From NCBI GenBank assembly GCA_024734495.1, contig JALMQS010000073.1, positions 2,792,740-2,856,739 on the forward strand: a stretch of DNA of 64,000 bases, written 5' to 3'. A program made the position numbers and the translations under genes. The notes beneath the pieces are model-generated. The model was not told the DNA's origin. It was given only the letters and a program-made list of their open reading frames with translations, and searched no databases. Below are positions 1 to 11,181 of the stretch, piece by piece (within the stretch, counting starts at the first letter, position 1; each line of letters begins with the position of its first letter). This DNA comes from Forficula auricularia. Its lineage: Eukaryota > Arthropoda > Insecta > Dermaptera > Forficulidae.

Positions 1-253
1 GGCAACATTCAAATCAAAATTGTGTTGACGCATATTGGTAGATACATATAAGATAGGGTTTAAATATTTTAAAATATTTTTTGCAGAGCTAATATTGCAA
101 AAACCTATGACCACATAGAGAAACATACAAGTTTTCAAATAATATAATAATTAATGAAAATATTCGAGTTTCTTTTTTTGAGGAAAGATGAAATTTTTTC
201 AAATATCTACCCAGGTTAGGTAAATAACCATTATTAAATTAAGAAGTGAATTT

Positions 254-450
254 AATTTTATTTAGGAACGAATTAAAGATTTTAGTAGAAATATTTTTAC
301 ATGGTCTTAACAAAATGGTCTTAAGGGTTTGGCTAACGGCCCGGCGGGCTTGGTTAGCGCTTGGGTTCGATTCCCGAGGAGACGAAGCCTTCTGATATGC
401 AATGTAAAAATATTTCTACTAAAATCTTTGATTCATTCCTAAATAAAATT
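254..450. repeat. Inverted repeat enclosing a tRNA-like core
   Basis: Two 48-bp arms (254-301 and 403-450) are near-perfect reverse complements, with about two mismatches. The roughly 100 bp between them hold GGTTCGATTCC at 364-374, a perfect tRNA B box, preceded by TGGTTAGCG at 350-358, which resembles an A box but lies too close for a real tRNA. The core ends in CCTTCTGATATG, close to the CCTTCTGACAT end of similar cores at 25988 and 36610. It is probably a tRNA-derived repeat inside a fold-back element. No tRNA cloverleaf is possible. Confidence 0.65.
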
Positions 451-1110
451 AATAATACAATAATATTATATAGTTTAGAATTTATGGAGATTAATAGTTT
501 TTTAAGCCCAATGGAAGATATTTTAACTTTTAATCAAATGTATTGCCGCACTCGATAAATTAATCATATTAATATAATAATGATAATAAAAAAACTTTAA
601 TAATAATTCAAAAAACTCTAAAAAAATATATAATTATTATAGATACGTATTTAGTATTTATATTCAGAATAGTTTTGAGCCTGAATAGAAGTGTAAACCA
701 TTCGGCTAAAAAAGGGTTGATTGAATAGGATCTCGTTAAACGGGATATCTAGCTAATAAGTGATATTTTGCAAAATAATTGTGATAACGAAATCTAGCCT
801 AGTTGTGATTTAAATACAGTGCAAAAACTAAATTAAATAATATTTTAATTTTAATTTTTTCTGAAACAAAACAGGTACAAAACCCTTTGAAATGGTAAAC
901 TGTTTTGCCTTTCACACTCCTCTTTTAAAATGAATTATATGTTTAAAATAATGCCTTATTCTACTTAAATTAATTCTTTACAATGATGTTTAACCCCTAG
1001 ATTAAAAATAATTTTAATCCCCTCCGACAAATTCAATTCTCTTCAAAAAAATCATCCTAATGTATCGATGACTTTTTGATTACATTAGAACAAAATATGT
1101 ATACACATAC
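451..1110. other. AT-rich spacer, nothing recognised
   Basis: AT-rich sequence with no frame of useful length and no inverted or tandem repeat that I could pick out. Confidence 0.6.
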
Positions 1111-1113
1111 ACA

Positions 1114-1931
1114 CCACTGGCGTGCGGTTCATGGATGCTGTGGATGCGGTGAATCCGTAAAATTTCAATTACTTAGTGATTTTCATAAATTCAGGAGGAT
1201 CTTGAAATTTTCAAATTATTATCCAATTTTTCAAATATTTCTATAAAAAATAGTTTTTGTTTTGAAAAGTATATTTGTTCTCGAAATGAAATAAAATTGT
1301 TGCATTGTTTAAAGGGGCAATTAAAATGAATGATATTCCCGAAAAGGGCGCGTATAGAAGATTTGAAGTCTGCCTGGTAGATATATCTTCCAGTTCAAGC
1401 ATGCCAAAGACAAATCCAGATGAGTTCTAGTCGAATAAAAATTGATCTCGCTGAGGATCTATTAAAGTAGTAATAATACAAAAATGGAATAAATAAAGAT
1501 GATTTGGAAATCTCTGAACTAATCCATTTCTAAGAACTCTCAATATATAAGATCGAAAATAGCTAAAAGCGCAATAGAGAAGCCATAGATTGCTTACAGC
1601 AATAGAATTACGAGTAATTTAAGATATTCTTATAGGACAAACTGATTCATTGTGGAAGATGGTCGATTTCCATCTCAGGGACTATGGAGTTGAAGTCACA
1701 AGATTTAATTTCTGACTCCTTCCCTCACTCACACAAAGGACTATTCGTTTGAGGAGATGGTCCCAAAATATATTTTTAAAAAAAATTTAATGTTAAATTT
1801 GAAAAATAACAAAAATGATGCCCGTATTCGATGAAATTTGCAAAAAAAAGCAAAGATTAAAAAAAATTTCAAAAAATTAACGGTACTTTTTTGGACAGCA
1901 TCCCCTTATTAAAAAGTCACCAACTGCCACA
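1114..1931 (+). mobile_element. hAT-like non-autonomous element, copy 1
   Basis: Begins CACTGGCGTGCGG and ends CACCAACTGCCAC, and matches 17248-18083 over its whole length. Shared inner landmarks are the GGATGCTGTGGATGCG block at about 1134, a GGGGCAATTAAAATGAATGA stretch at about 1313 and a GACAGCATCCCC block near 1895. Flanks CATACACA and CATATATA agree at 6 of 8 positions, which would fit a decayed 8-bp hAT target duplication. There is no transposase frame. Family assignment rests on terminal sequence and size; a related superfamily is possible. Confidence 0.6.
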
Positions 1932-1939
1932 CATATATA

Positions 1940-3077
1940 ATCAAAAAATATGTAATTAATTACATAGACATAGGTAAGTATAAAATGAAATTTTATTTGT
2001 TTGAGATTATAGACACTAAGGCTTCAACTTCACTATCTATGTTACCTATATATTGTAAAAATTATTATTTTTTTAAAAAATATTGAAAAAATATCCTTCC
2101 TTGAAGAAAATATTTATTCCATCAATCATTTTCCACAGAAGGTGTGAAAAAAAATAATCTATCAAGTAGAAATCAAACTTAAAAGGTTGATATTTTCACT
2201 TTTAAATATGTTAAAAAAAATTTAAACTATATAAAGTTGATTTTTAAGTTTAAGCATATCGATCAAAGTAAGTCTTAATCCACCCTAATTTCATTGAAGG
2301 TATAACTTTCATCTTACATTATATAGATTCCTGCGTAAAAACATTATAATATTTTTATATCTCCGGTGATCCATCATTAATAATCATTTTAACGTTTATA
2401 TTTTAATAAATTATTGCATTCTTTCCGCTCCCTTTCTTATCATAAACGTATGAGAAAAGTTTATGTCAAAAGTAAAAATTCTTAATTAGCTCCATCCCTA
2501 TTAATCTAATAAATTTTAATTAAGAACAAATTAAAGAGGAAACGATGTAATTTTATAAACGTTCTAAAACAGTTTTATTTAATTTTTATTAGATGAGGCT
2601 ATATTAATATTCAGGTTTATTAGAAATGGGAAATCAAAAGGATAGAAGCTGCTTCCATTAATTTACTAAAAGATTTATTCAGTTAAAAAGTTTGCGAATC
2701 GCGCTTTTTGTTGTTAAGTGTCAGATTAGATTAATTTTTTTATTTTAGATGTTCTTTTTTATAATTAATTAAAAAATATTCTAGAACGGTGAAGAGTATT
2801 TTTTTAATTCAATTCTAAATAGTCGGATTATAACAAGTATTCCGCTTTAGCTAAATTTATTATTCATCTCCCATTTCATTCTACTTCGTTTAGCATTGAA
2901 ATAGCTTGACATGAAACAGAATTGAATCGATTTACACCAACAAATTTTAGTTCACCCTGGAGTGAATTGAAATTGGAAGTTCTAGATGAGCATGGGATAG
3001 AAAACAACGAAAAAGTTGACCAACTTGCATGGCAGAGTCAACAAATAATTCAGTTGGACTGGAACATCATTAATAAC
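1940..3077. other. AT-rich spacer
   Basis: No coding signal and no recognisable repeat. Short A and T runs only. Confidence 0.5.
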
Positions 3078-3373
3078 ATTCTGATTTTGAATTGAAAGTT
3101 TTTGTGCCGAGAGTAACAGAATTTTTATATATTGAAGGAGACAATAAAAGAGTGTGTCTTCTGCTGGAATTATAAATTTTATTTATTTATAACGAGGTTA
3201 TAGTTTCGAGGGCTTTGCCCTCTTCATCAGTCTATTACAATGGATTCACATGAATTAATTTATGAATTTAGAGAGGATAAGCGCTCAAAACTATAGTCTC
3301 GTTATAAATAAATAAAATGTATAATTCCAGCAGAAGACAAACTCTTCTATTGTCTCCTTCAATTCTGATTTTG
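3078..3373. mobile_element. Fold-back retroposon, type A, full size
   Basis: Flanked by a perfect 12-bp direct repeat, ATTCTGATTTTG, at 3078-3089 and 3362-3373. The 272-bp insert starts with the family terminus TTGAAAGTTTTTGTGCCGAG, then has an arm at about 3134-3207 whose reverse complement returns at 3287-3361 (TGAAGGAGACAATA, CTTCTGCTGGAATTATA). The apex, read on the minus strand at 3203-3230, has CTGATGA, one A, stem GAGGGC/GCCCTC with loop AAA, then GAAAC. The right arm keeps ACTATAGTCTCG, the expected position of a hammerhead stem III and cleavage site. Target duplication length argues for retroposition. Confidence 0.85.
3203..3230 (-). ncRNA. Hammerhead-like core motif
   Basis: CTGATGA, spacer A, a perfect 6-bp stem GAGGGC/GCCCTC, then GAAAC followed by TATA. 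CUGANGA and GAAA are the two conserved hammerhead strands. The next bases on this strand read ACC where intact relatives have GTC, so this arm is probably inactive even if the motif is a ribozyme. Confidence 0.45.
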
Positions 3374-4254
3374 TTTTTGAGTAATTTTAATTCGACTTAC
3401 AATACAGTTAGGCTGGTTAAAAACCATTAATCAGCAAGCTCACAATTAGACTATATGGTCGCCAGAGTATTTAATTAACTCGAAAATTTTGAATTTTTTA
3501 GCTATCCATTGTAATAGTTGACATTAATATGTTGGTCTGTTAGAATTTCGATAAGTACTGTGAATCAAGAGCGTAGGTCTTAGAAACTTAGTTCTGGTGC
3601 TGTAATTCCTGTATCTTCAAAACAAAACACTGATTAAATTACCTCTAATGAAAGCGGTGTAGGTTTTAAGTGAAACTTTATTAATAAATGAATAGTAAAT
3701 ATATAAAAAATATGGGGTTTCACAGGAATAAAAATAAAATAGTGGCATGGAATATGATCAGAATCATTATTGTTATCTTCAGATCTATTTATTCAAGTAA
3801 ATACTATAATTAATCCTGTAATTTAAATCTTTCTTTTTATATGAATTTGATCATTGTTCAGATCATAAAAAGAATTAATTACAATTGATTTTATTCATAA
3901 GTATGTGCACATCTGTTATATCTTAATATTAATCATAATCATTGAGGTATGTTACATGTAATGTTGTATGTTGATTTGGCCAGAAATAAAAGAAAGGAAG
4001 GAAAAAAATGATGTAACTTTTGTTGATTTCTCTGAGACTCTGTTTTTTGTGTTTTTTAGACTCCTGATGAAGGCAAAATAAAGTTGGCGAATCGTCGCGT
4101 AAATAAATGACAATTTTTTGATTTGCTACCTACCTGTCCAAATACTTGCCAACGTACTTGATTAATTAAATAATATGGATGTTATTGACTTTAATAATAA
4201 AACAGTTTTATTTATGAAAACTCAATATATTTTAGGCTATCCGCCCATCTTCAG
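3374..4254. other. Spacer with decayed fold-back fragments
   Basis: GGTGTAGGTTTTAAGTGAAA at about 3656 resembles the type C fold-back terminus (GGTGTTGGTTCTAGGTGAAA). At 4064-4093 (plus) CTGATGA then a weak GGC/GCC-like hairpin and GAATCG, and at 4229-4254 (minus) CTGAAGA, T, GGG, loop, CCT and AAAAT look like decayed hammerhead-like apices. Without clear partner arms the element boundaries cannot be drawn. Confidence 0.4.
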
Positions 4255-4998
4255 GGGTTACATTAGACAGTCTAAGAGAGCTTCCTGTTGTAAATTGTAG
4301 AAATTCAGAAAAAAATCGATTGTTTTATAAGTGAGATGGTGTGGGATTTTTCGTTTAATGTAATGAAAGGTTTTAAAATATATTCAGGTGTGGGAAGGGG
4401 TCAACAAAATAGCAATCATAAGTTTGCTTCAATAATTTAGAGATCAAGCTTTTTTCTAAGTGTGAAGTTTTCCAAAATGAATCGATAAAATTATATATCT
4501 TTTTTATTGGAATCCAAAATAATAACAAACAATAACGAAAGCCTACTACAAACATAATAATAACAAAATCACTGTTATCTTAATCTCTCCATCTTTCCTT
4601 TTTTAATCATAGTTCCATCAATCGGGTGGTTTTATCAATCTTCCACTTCTAGTTGTTTTGGGGATATTCTTATCTACATTTAATTCATTTCATTATTCTC
4701 TCTTCCCATGCTTTCTTTTTGGATTTTCCTCACACAATCATACTTTGAGTCGAAATTTTTTTAACATTCACAGTATTATCTCTCTTCATCTTCAATTCTA
4801 TTATTACCCCAGGTGTAGATCAAGTGACTTAAATTCCTTCTTAATACCCTTCCTTCTACTTCTATATCATACGCTCACGGTTCACTTCTTTTTCTTATCA
4901 CATAACCATACTTCTTCAAAACAAGTACCTACCTCATCTTTCTCCATTTTTCTTCTACAAAACAATAACAATTTGTGTATTTATATAAACTCTTTTGC
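4255..4998. other. Pyrimidine-rich stretch, no gene
   Basis: From about 4570 to 4980 the plus strand is dominated by C and T (many TCTTC, TTCTC and CTTCTAC runs), which keeps one frame open for 131 codons. The resulting protein is mostly Phe, Ser, Leu and His with no recognisable domain, so I read it as composition and not as a gene. Confidence 0.5.
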
Positions 4999-5319
4999 AA
5001 GGACGAGGTATCAGCCAAAGATGGAATCACTGGGTTCAATAAAACACCTTTAATAAAACGTTTCGGCCCGAATTTATTTGGCCATCTTCAGTTAATTAAA
5101 AGTTTAATTCTGAAACTTTTGGGTCAAGGCACTTTATAAATTTACATGAAGCTAAAATTTTTATTTTTGACAAGGCTTGGCTCGATCACATATGTGTACC
5201 GCATTTTGTGTATAACTCCTAATTAACTGAAGATGGCCAAATAAATTCGGGCCGAAACGTTTTATTAAAGGTGTTTTATTGAACCCAGTGATTCCATCTT
5301 TGGCTGATACCTCCTCCTT
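4999..5319. mobile_element. Fold-back element with hammerhead-like apices
   Basis: Left arm about 4999-5091, right arm about 5227-5319, near-perfect reverse complements (GGTATCAGCCAAAGATGG against CCATCTTTGGCTGATACC). Each arm ends at the centre in the same motif: right arm 5227-5258 has CTGAAGA, T, GGCC, an AT-rich loop, GGCC and GAAACG; left arm has it on the minus strand at 5060-5091. A roughly 135-bp centre separates them. No target duplication is visible because the arms run to the edges. Confidence 0.75.
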
Positions 5320-5329
5320 CATCTAATAC

Positions 5330-5465
5330 AGTTTCATCACAGCCACGAACTCTAACAAAGCTCCTTTTGGAAACTTTGTAAAATATTGTAACTAAATGTG
5401 TTGTATAAACACTTAGGTGGGATCTAAGGTCCTATGTTTGTATGCATTGTAAATAAATAAATAAA
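5330..5465 (+). mobile_element. LINE 3' end with (AAAT) tail
   Basis: Ends AAGGTCCTATGTTTGTATGC, TTGTAAATAAATAAATAAATAG. The same AAGGTCCTATGTTTGTAT block followed by TTGTAAATAAATG recurs at about 19470. A short conserved 3' block ending in an AAAT repeat is typical of a non-LTR retrotransposon tail. No coding part remains. Confidence 0.55.
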
Positions 5466-5539
5466 TAGTAGAATAGTTAAATAAATAATCTACTACTATA
5501 CAAATATAATAATAACAAAATCAATGCTATCTTTATTTT

Positions 5540-5690
5540 GGGGTTTGGGGTTGATCAGGAGGATAGAAATGCGCGGTTCCCGACCTCATGCTAGTTCAAC
5601 CCCAGTGGGGAGCTGAACCTCTCTAGGATCCTTTATTCTGGCCTCCAAGAAGCTGGATTACAGGGACTCGCCAGTGACTCGGCCTCTATC
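5540..5690. repeat. GC-richer island, unclassified
   Basis: About 150 bp with much higher GC than the surroundings, including GGTTCCCGACC and CTGGATTACAGG. It has no open frame of note. It may be a fragment of a SINE or LINE, but I could not match it to another copy here. Confidence 0.3.
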
Positions 5691-5699
5691 TTAATCTCT

Positions 5700-6486
5700 A
5701 CACTAAGAAGAACACTGTCATTTTATATAGGGGAGTTTTTAAAACAGTTTTAACTAATGAGCTGAATTTTCAAAAAATGTAAAAATCAGAAAATATAGAA
5801 TTATGATATTGGGTGCTAAAGCCTATAACTAATAGCTGAAATTAGCCACACATCTTAGTAGTAATAATCTGCATCTCTATACTCTATAGTCTATGTCTAT
5901 ATCAAAGTTTACTTGAAGTTGTTCGCTGAAAAAATAATTGCCAAATCAGTAAAATTTTCCGGGTGAATGCCGAATCTTGAAAATTATTTAAATTTATTAT
6001 TCCAATTTAGGTTATTGAATTAATTATGATTAAATAAAAATCCAGTAAATGAAAGGCTTTTATCAAATTATAATTGATTGTCTAATTAATAAAAAATTAT
6101 TTTTTATTCAGCAAAATCAGATTGTCAATTTCTCCTCTAATGAGCTAAAAGTTTATTAATTGATTAAAAAAAATTAAAAATGATATGTGCTTAGATCAAT
6201 ATTCTATACATTTTAGACGTAACATTGCTTTTTTAAGATATTTGAATTTTAAAGAAATTTCCATGACAAATTGTAAAGTAAACATCCGAGAAAGCACTCT
6301 TCCTCGAGAGAGAGAGAGAGAGATAATATATCAAAACAAGGAAGGATTAGAAATATAATACTGCCGCAAGGGGCACAATTTAAATGCAGGAAGAGACATA
6401 GTTTCAAAATTAATTGAAGGATTTGGATATAAGTAAAAAGCATTGAAAAAATAAGTTTTAATTTCATGATCTCTAATGAAACAAAA
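5700..6486. other. AT-rich spacer with short (GA)n
   Basis: Contains a (GA)n run at 6306-6322. No gene recognised. Confidence 0.5.
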
Positions 6487-6742
6487 CATGATCAAGCGTT
6501 AACTTTTAAGGAGTTAGGTGTTGGTTCTAGGTGAAACATTTTAATATAATAATAAAACTTGAGCAAGATGCAGGTAGGCTTCTAAAAAAGAAATAAAACA
6601 AAATTGACAACAGTTTTCTTTGACTCCATATGATGGGCTCACCCCCGAAATATATCGAATTCAAAACTCAATTTTGTTTTATTTCTTTTTTTGTGAAACC
6701 TACTCGCATCTTGCTCAAGTTTTATTATTACATGCTCAACGT
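6487..6742. mobile_element. Fold-back retroposon, type C
   Basis: Starts near 6505 with the shared terminus TTAAGGAGTTAGGTGTTGG followed by TTCTAGGTGAAACAT. Arms: AAAACTTGAGCAAGATGCAG near 6554 and its complement CATCTTGCTCAAGTTTT near 6708, plus AAAGAAATAAAACAAAATTG and its complement. The apex near 6628-6655 keeps TGATGGG, CCCCCGAAATATAT, a decayed form of the hammerhead-like hairpin. Flanks CATGATCAAGCGT (6487-6499) and CATGCTCAACGT (6731-6742) look like a target duplication with one change and one indel. Confidence 0.7.
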
Positions 6743-8405
6743 CATGACTGATTATAGATAAACAATTTAGAATGATTACTTTTTGTTATTAAAAATATTA
6801 ACTTTATATTTTTGTGGAAATTTGATGGTGAATATGTACACGTCTAAATGTAATATAACAGAAATCGGTTAAGTGTCTTAAATTTCAAAAAATCTATTTT
6901 TTTTTCAATGGAATAACTCTTGATATATAATACAAGACAGCCAGGTTACCCCCAAGCATTAAATTTTTAATCTGACAAACATAAATAAATAAATAAATAA
7001 AAAGAAAAAAGAAAAAACTACATAACATACGAAATATGACAAAGTAAAACAATACTTTATGTAAACGCGTCTTGAATTGAAAATAGTATAAAATAAAAAA
7101 AATGTATTAATTACACGGTCGCCACTAACCAGAGAGCATAAGAAGTGAGGATGAAGGGTGATTGAAATCTTTCTAGCTACTAATTTTCATCAATAGCTTG
7201 GATAAGAAAGAACTCCAATCGACGATATTAATGTTAAATGAAATCCCTTCTCCTTTCCCTCTCAGGTTAGATAATTGAAAGTTTCCAATTAATTTTGAAG
7301 ATTGCAAGTAAGTTTTAAATTTACCCGATTTAAAAATTTTAATGTTTCTAAAAAGAACTTAAACTTATATATTTAGAAGGTTTGAGAATTAGGTTGGTAG
7401 GTTAATTCAAAATAAAAAAAGGTATTCTTTTTTATAAACAAAAATATATAAAAATTTATTCAAATAAAAAATAAAAAGAAAGATGAATAGGATTTTTGAA
7501 AAAAAGGGAAGTTTCCCGCACAAAGTTGTTTTAATTTAGATGTATATATATGTCTTCAAGTAGCTAGCTTGAGCACACAGATATACAAGTAAATTTTATA
7601 TGGAAACCAATTAGTATGGCTTCTAGTAAATGAAATATAATGTGTAACAATTTCAAATATCTAAATATAAAAAAAATTAAAATATGAAATATTAAAATAT
7701 TAACATTAAAATATTACCTTAAAAATATTCCCAGAAGGAATTTACATGTATATGGTTACCTTTTGATATTGTATTTGTTTTTTATATATGTTAAATATCT
7801 TTTTTAACAGGAAGATATTTAATTTTTAGTCAGAAATTGTGAACCAAATTTCTGCTATGTTTAAGGTATGAACAGATCAATTATAAATGATACCTAAAAG
7901 TAAAGGTATATAATTATCTGCAAAAGAAAAGAATGGCCAAATAAGTTGCCTTATTCACTATTAGAATAGGCTGATGTTTCTCTTTCAAGAGATGTTTCTT
8001 GTTCGCAAATCGAAACAAAGAAATTATTGATTGCAAATTAATAAACTGGCTCTGATTCAGCGCCTCAAAGGAATGTAATACAATTTCAGGGTCAATCAAA
8101 CCTCTGAATTGAAAGCGAATTAAATCCTTTTCGAAATAAGCTCTATTTCGAAAATGAGAATAGGATAATTCTGATATGATTTTTGCAAGCACTGCGATAA
8201 AATTCTTTGGGCGAGTTACCTGTCAGAGGAGCGTTTTGCAAAGCCGGAAAAACCCTCAACGAGCGACGCTCTTCGCTCAAAACCCCATGTGTCGCCAAGG
8301 GGTCGCTGCATGCGTATGTTTAAAACGTGGGCCTTTTGAAATTGACCAATGAGAAAATAGCTCAAATAAATTGGCGTTAACAACTGCCCATCAGAAGATA
8401 AAAAT
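6743..8405. other. AT-rich spacer with a CpG-richer patch
   Basis: No coding signal. At 8205-8325 there is a GC- and CpG-richer patch including GAGCGACGCTCTTCGCTC, a short palindrome. A 92-codon minus-strand frame at 7914-8192 has no recognisable feature. Confidence 0.45.
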
Positions 8406-8407
8406 TA

Positions 8408-8492
8408 GATGTTGAAGGAGCCACTGTCCCCTGTCCCACTGCCTTGCAATTAGAAAACAAAGTGGGTTCGATTCTCAGCAGTGACTTCTTGT
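8408..8492 (+). repeat. tRNA-like fragment
   Basis: GGAGCCACTGTCCCCTG near 8418 is followed by GTGGGTTCGATTCTCAGCAG at 8462-8481, which contains a B-box-like GGTTCGATTCT. The spacing is wrong for a working tRNA. Probably a SINE relic abutting the minus-strand SINE that follows. Confidence 0.35.
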
Positions 8493-8675
8493 TTATTATT
8501 ATTATTTTTATTTTTTTTGGCTTTTCGGCCTTTCTAGCCATAGGCTAATTTTCGATACTTATTATTTTTTATTAAATTTGTCTCTATCCCCCCCCCCCAC
8601 ACGGGGTCAGGTTTTAGCCGGATGCCTCGAGTCGGATTTGAACCCGGGTCCACTTGGTTAGCAGGCTTCAAGATT
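8490..8675 (-). mobile_element. tRNA-derived SINE, same family as 31389-31526
   Basis: Read on the minus strand it has CTAACCAAGTGGACCCGGG, then GGTTCAAATCC as B box, GACTCGAGGCATCCGGC, then GGCCGAAAAGCCAAAAAAAA and an A-rich tail (T-rich at 8490-8518 on the plus strand). It matches 31389-31526 almost throughout. A C11 run at 8588-8598 lies inside it. No A box is visible, so the 5' end is probably truncated or diverged. Confidence 0.7.
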
Positions 8676-8679
8676 TAGG

Positions 8680-9655
8680 CAATAAATTGACAGATTATAT
8701 AATATACATTACATATTTTCGTTAGGTTTGCAACCACCTGCCTTGGATTATGGGATTATGTTGCTTTGATTTTGTTCTTTCTGATTATGAAAACTTTTTT
8801 TGATACATATAAGTATATGTGAAATACTTACAGCTATATTTGTTTTTATTAATTGATTCATTAAGGGGGTTTTCACAGGAAAAATTCAAAGGAACAAAAA
8901 ACCTGTAGGGATTAGCAGGCTGACATGTTAACCCCTATCCTACCCGACCCCCTTCTTGATTATTTAATTAAACATATCTAATAATTAGATATCGTCTTTT
9001 GATTTAATTTACCCTACTCATAGTGATAAAGCATTTTCTTTCCTGCTTCTCAATCTTTGACAACCCAAGGAGTAATCAAGGGTCTAATTACCTATGGACA
9101 ATTTGAAGATTTAAACAAGTTTCGCGCAGATTTTTTAATTCTTTTAAATATACAACACTAACATAATTGATCTTTTTGATTTCGAACATATGTAGCTACC
9201 ATAGGTAGTGATTATTATTTTAATGTTTAAAATTTATCAAGATTTACATATCTTATAAAAATCGTAAAAATTGTTTTTAGAAAATGATAAAAACAACTTG
9301 AAGTAAAATATATAATTTTGGTATAGTAATTTAAGCCAAAACAGATATGTAATTTTTCGAGGTGAATCCTAACTTAAATTTTGTTTTTATTTCCTATGGA
9401 TTTACCATTTTTAAGTTATTTCTACCACAAACAGATTAATGTCTAAAAGAAACTTTTTGAATTCATGGTTTAGAAAATTACAAGACTTAGCGCTCCTAAG
9501 CTCAAAGAAAGGTGTTCTAGTCCCAAAATGTTTCTAAGTTATTTTTTTTAACAAAGAACTGTTTTTAGAACTTTTAAGTAATATAAATAATAAGAAAAAA
9601 TTTGAATTATTTATGTAGACCTCTTGAATATATCGTAATAAAACTAATAGATCTG
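8680..9655. other. AT-rich spacer
   Basis: Nothing recognised on either strand. Confidence 0.5.
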
Positions 9656-9660
9656 GCTCA

Positions 9661-10215
9661 TTGCATTTCCTAGCTGACCGTAGAAGTGTTTTCGCTCTTT
9701 CCCTTTACTCTAGATCAGTGCTTCCCAATCTCTTTCATGCCAGGACTCCTAAATCTGAAAAAATAATCTGCGGACCCCCCAAAAAACATATTTTACTCGT
9801 CAAAATTTTTATTTCGCATATTTATATTTTATCACAAAGAATAGTAACTTACTTAAAAACAGTTTTCAAAAAATAAAATAAGAAAAACTATACATACCAT
9901 GAAAAAGCATAAAAATGTTCATAAATAAATATTTCTACTTTCTACTCGAAAATATTCGGATATCCTTATGACTTTTATAGACTAGAATTCGTTTCCTACA
10001 ATCGCTTTTCTCGTGACCTATAACATTCAATTGTTCAAGACTCGAATTCACAGGTAACTTCAACTCCGTTGTAGACCAGAACTCTCTTTTCTTCTTTTTA
10101 CTTTATTTTTCGAGAAGTGAGTGCTGCTCTAAAGCAAATTTCGTATGTTGAGCAATAAATTTCAGGTGTAACTCCTTCTTGATGCTAATGAGCTGAATTT
10201 TGATACAAAACCTTT
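9661..10215 (+). pseudogene. LINE (Jockey/CR1-type) fragments, disrupted
   Basis: 9661-9714 translates to LADRRSVFALSLYSR, matching LAHRRTVSALYLYYR of the better copy at 59160-59850. The same family resumes at about 9987 with NSFPTIAFLVTYNIQLFKTR, ending near 10055, and the 3' untranslated block GGTGTAACTCCTTCTTGATG is at about 10165. Between the two parts, at 9716, a hAT-type terminus begins. The reading frame is not continuous, so this is a broken 3' end of a non-LTR element. Confidence 0.65.
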
Positions 10216-10887
10216 TATTAATAATCTGCACAATAATCCATGTTTCAGCTTTATAGTCCAAACCATAAGCAAAAATTATAAAATCCCCAGGTTTAAGAGA
10301 GAGTACCGAGTCTTGAAAATGTTTTCACTTTTCTATTAAATATTTAAATTTACATAAAAATGTGTTTGTTGAGGCCACAAAAGCAAACATTAAATGATGT
10401 TCTCAAACGATTCCTAACCATCCCACCTGTTGCTTATCATTGGGATTAATTGGGTGTCGCGGTGCATTCCACATGCCCTTAGCCAAGGTCGTTAGCTAAT
10501 GAGCTTTATCTCTCTATATATTTCAGATCTTTTGACAAATAGATAAATATTGATACAATTCCTAATTACATGGTCACTGGCTTTGTTTCTCCCCTCTTTC
10601 TTGTTCACCCGTATTGTTTAAAGTCTAAACAGACGAAAATTGCACAAAATACATATATTTACAAAAGACAATGCGGGTGAACAAAAAAGCTGAAATCAAG
10701 TGAGTGAGGAACAAGACAGTCAACATCTTACACATAATTAAGTTGAAAAGTTTTTGTTTTGCCGAGATAGCAGAGTTGTTGATTCACAAAGAGAAACAAG
10801 AGATTGTTCGCTTGATGCAAATAAACATATACACATATATATCAAGATGATAACTGTATATATATTATTTATTTGTTTGAGACTATA

Positions 10888-10914
10888 GTTCGAAGACTTG
10901 GTCTTCATCATCAG
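10888..10914 (-). ncRNA. Hammerhead-like core, left arm, one base short
   Basis: Minus strand: CTGATGA, T, GAAGAC/GTCTTC stem, then GAAC in place of GAAAC, followed by TATAGTC. Loss of one core adenine should abolish hammerhead activity, so only the other arm could function. Confidence 0.4.
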
Positions 10915-11146
10915 TCTTTCTTCACTAGTAATATTCATATGGATATTGAAAGATTTTTGGTGTTCTTTCGTCACCAGGCTAGGAACTAATAAAGACACTC
11001 TTCCGGGCTCACACTCAGACATTTGAGTGTGAGCCCGGAAAGAGTGTCTTTATTAGTTCTAGCCCTCCAGTGACGAAGAACACTAAAAATTTTTCAATAT
11101 CCATATGATATTGACTCCATGAAAAACATTTATAATTGAAGAAAGA

Positions 11147-11181
11147 CTGATGATGAAGACCAAGTCTTCGAAACTATAGTC
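11147..11181 (+). ncRNA. Hammerhead-like core, most complete
   Basis: CTGATGA at 11147-11153, spacer T, perfect 6-bp stem GAAGAC/GTCTTC with loop CAA, GAAAC at 11170-11174, then TATA and GTC at 11179-11181. In a type I hammerhead the A-C of GAAAC would pair with G-U of GUC through a 4-base loop, giving the rudimentary stem III known from Penelope-associated ribozymes, with cleavage after the C. Against it: one unpaired base between CUGAUGA and stem II, and a weak stem I. Confidence 0.5.

Noticed and set aside
4658..5053. 131-codon open frame
   Set aside because: It lies in a pyrimidine-rich stretch, the translation is low-complexity Phe/Ser/Leu/His, and its end runs into the fold-back at 4999.
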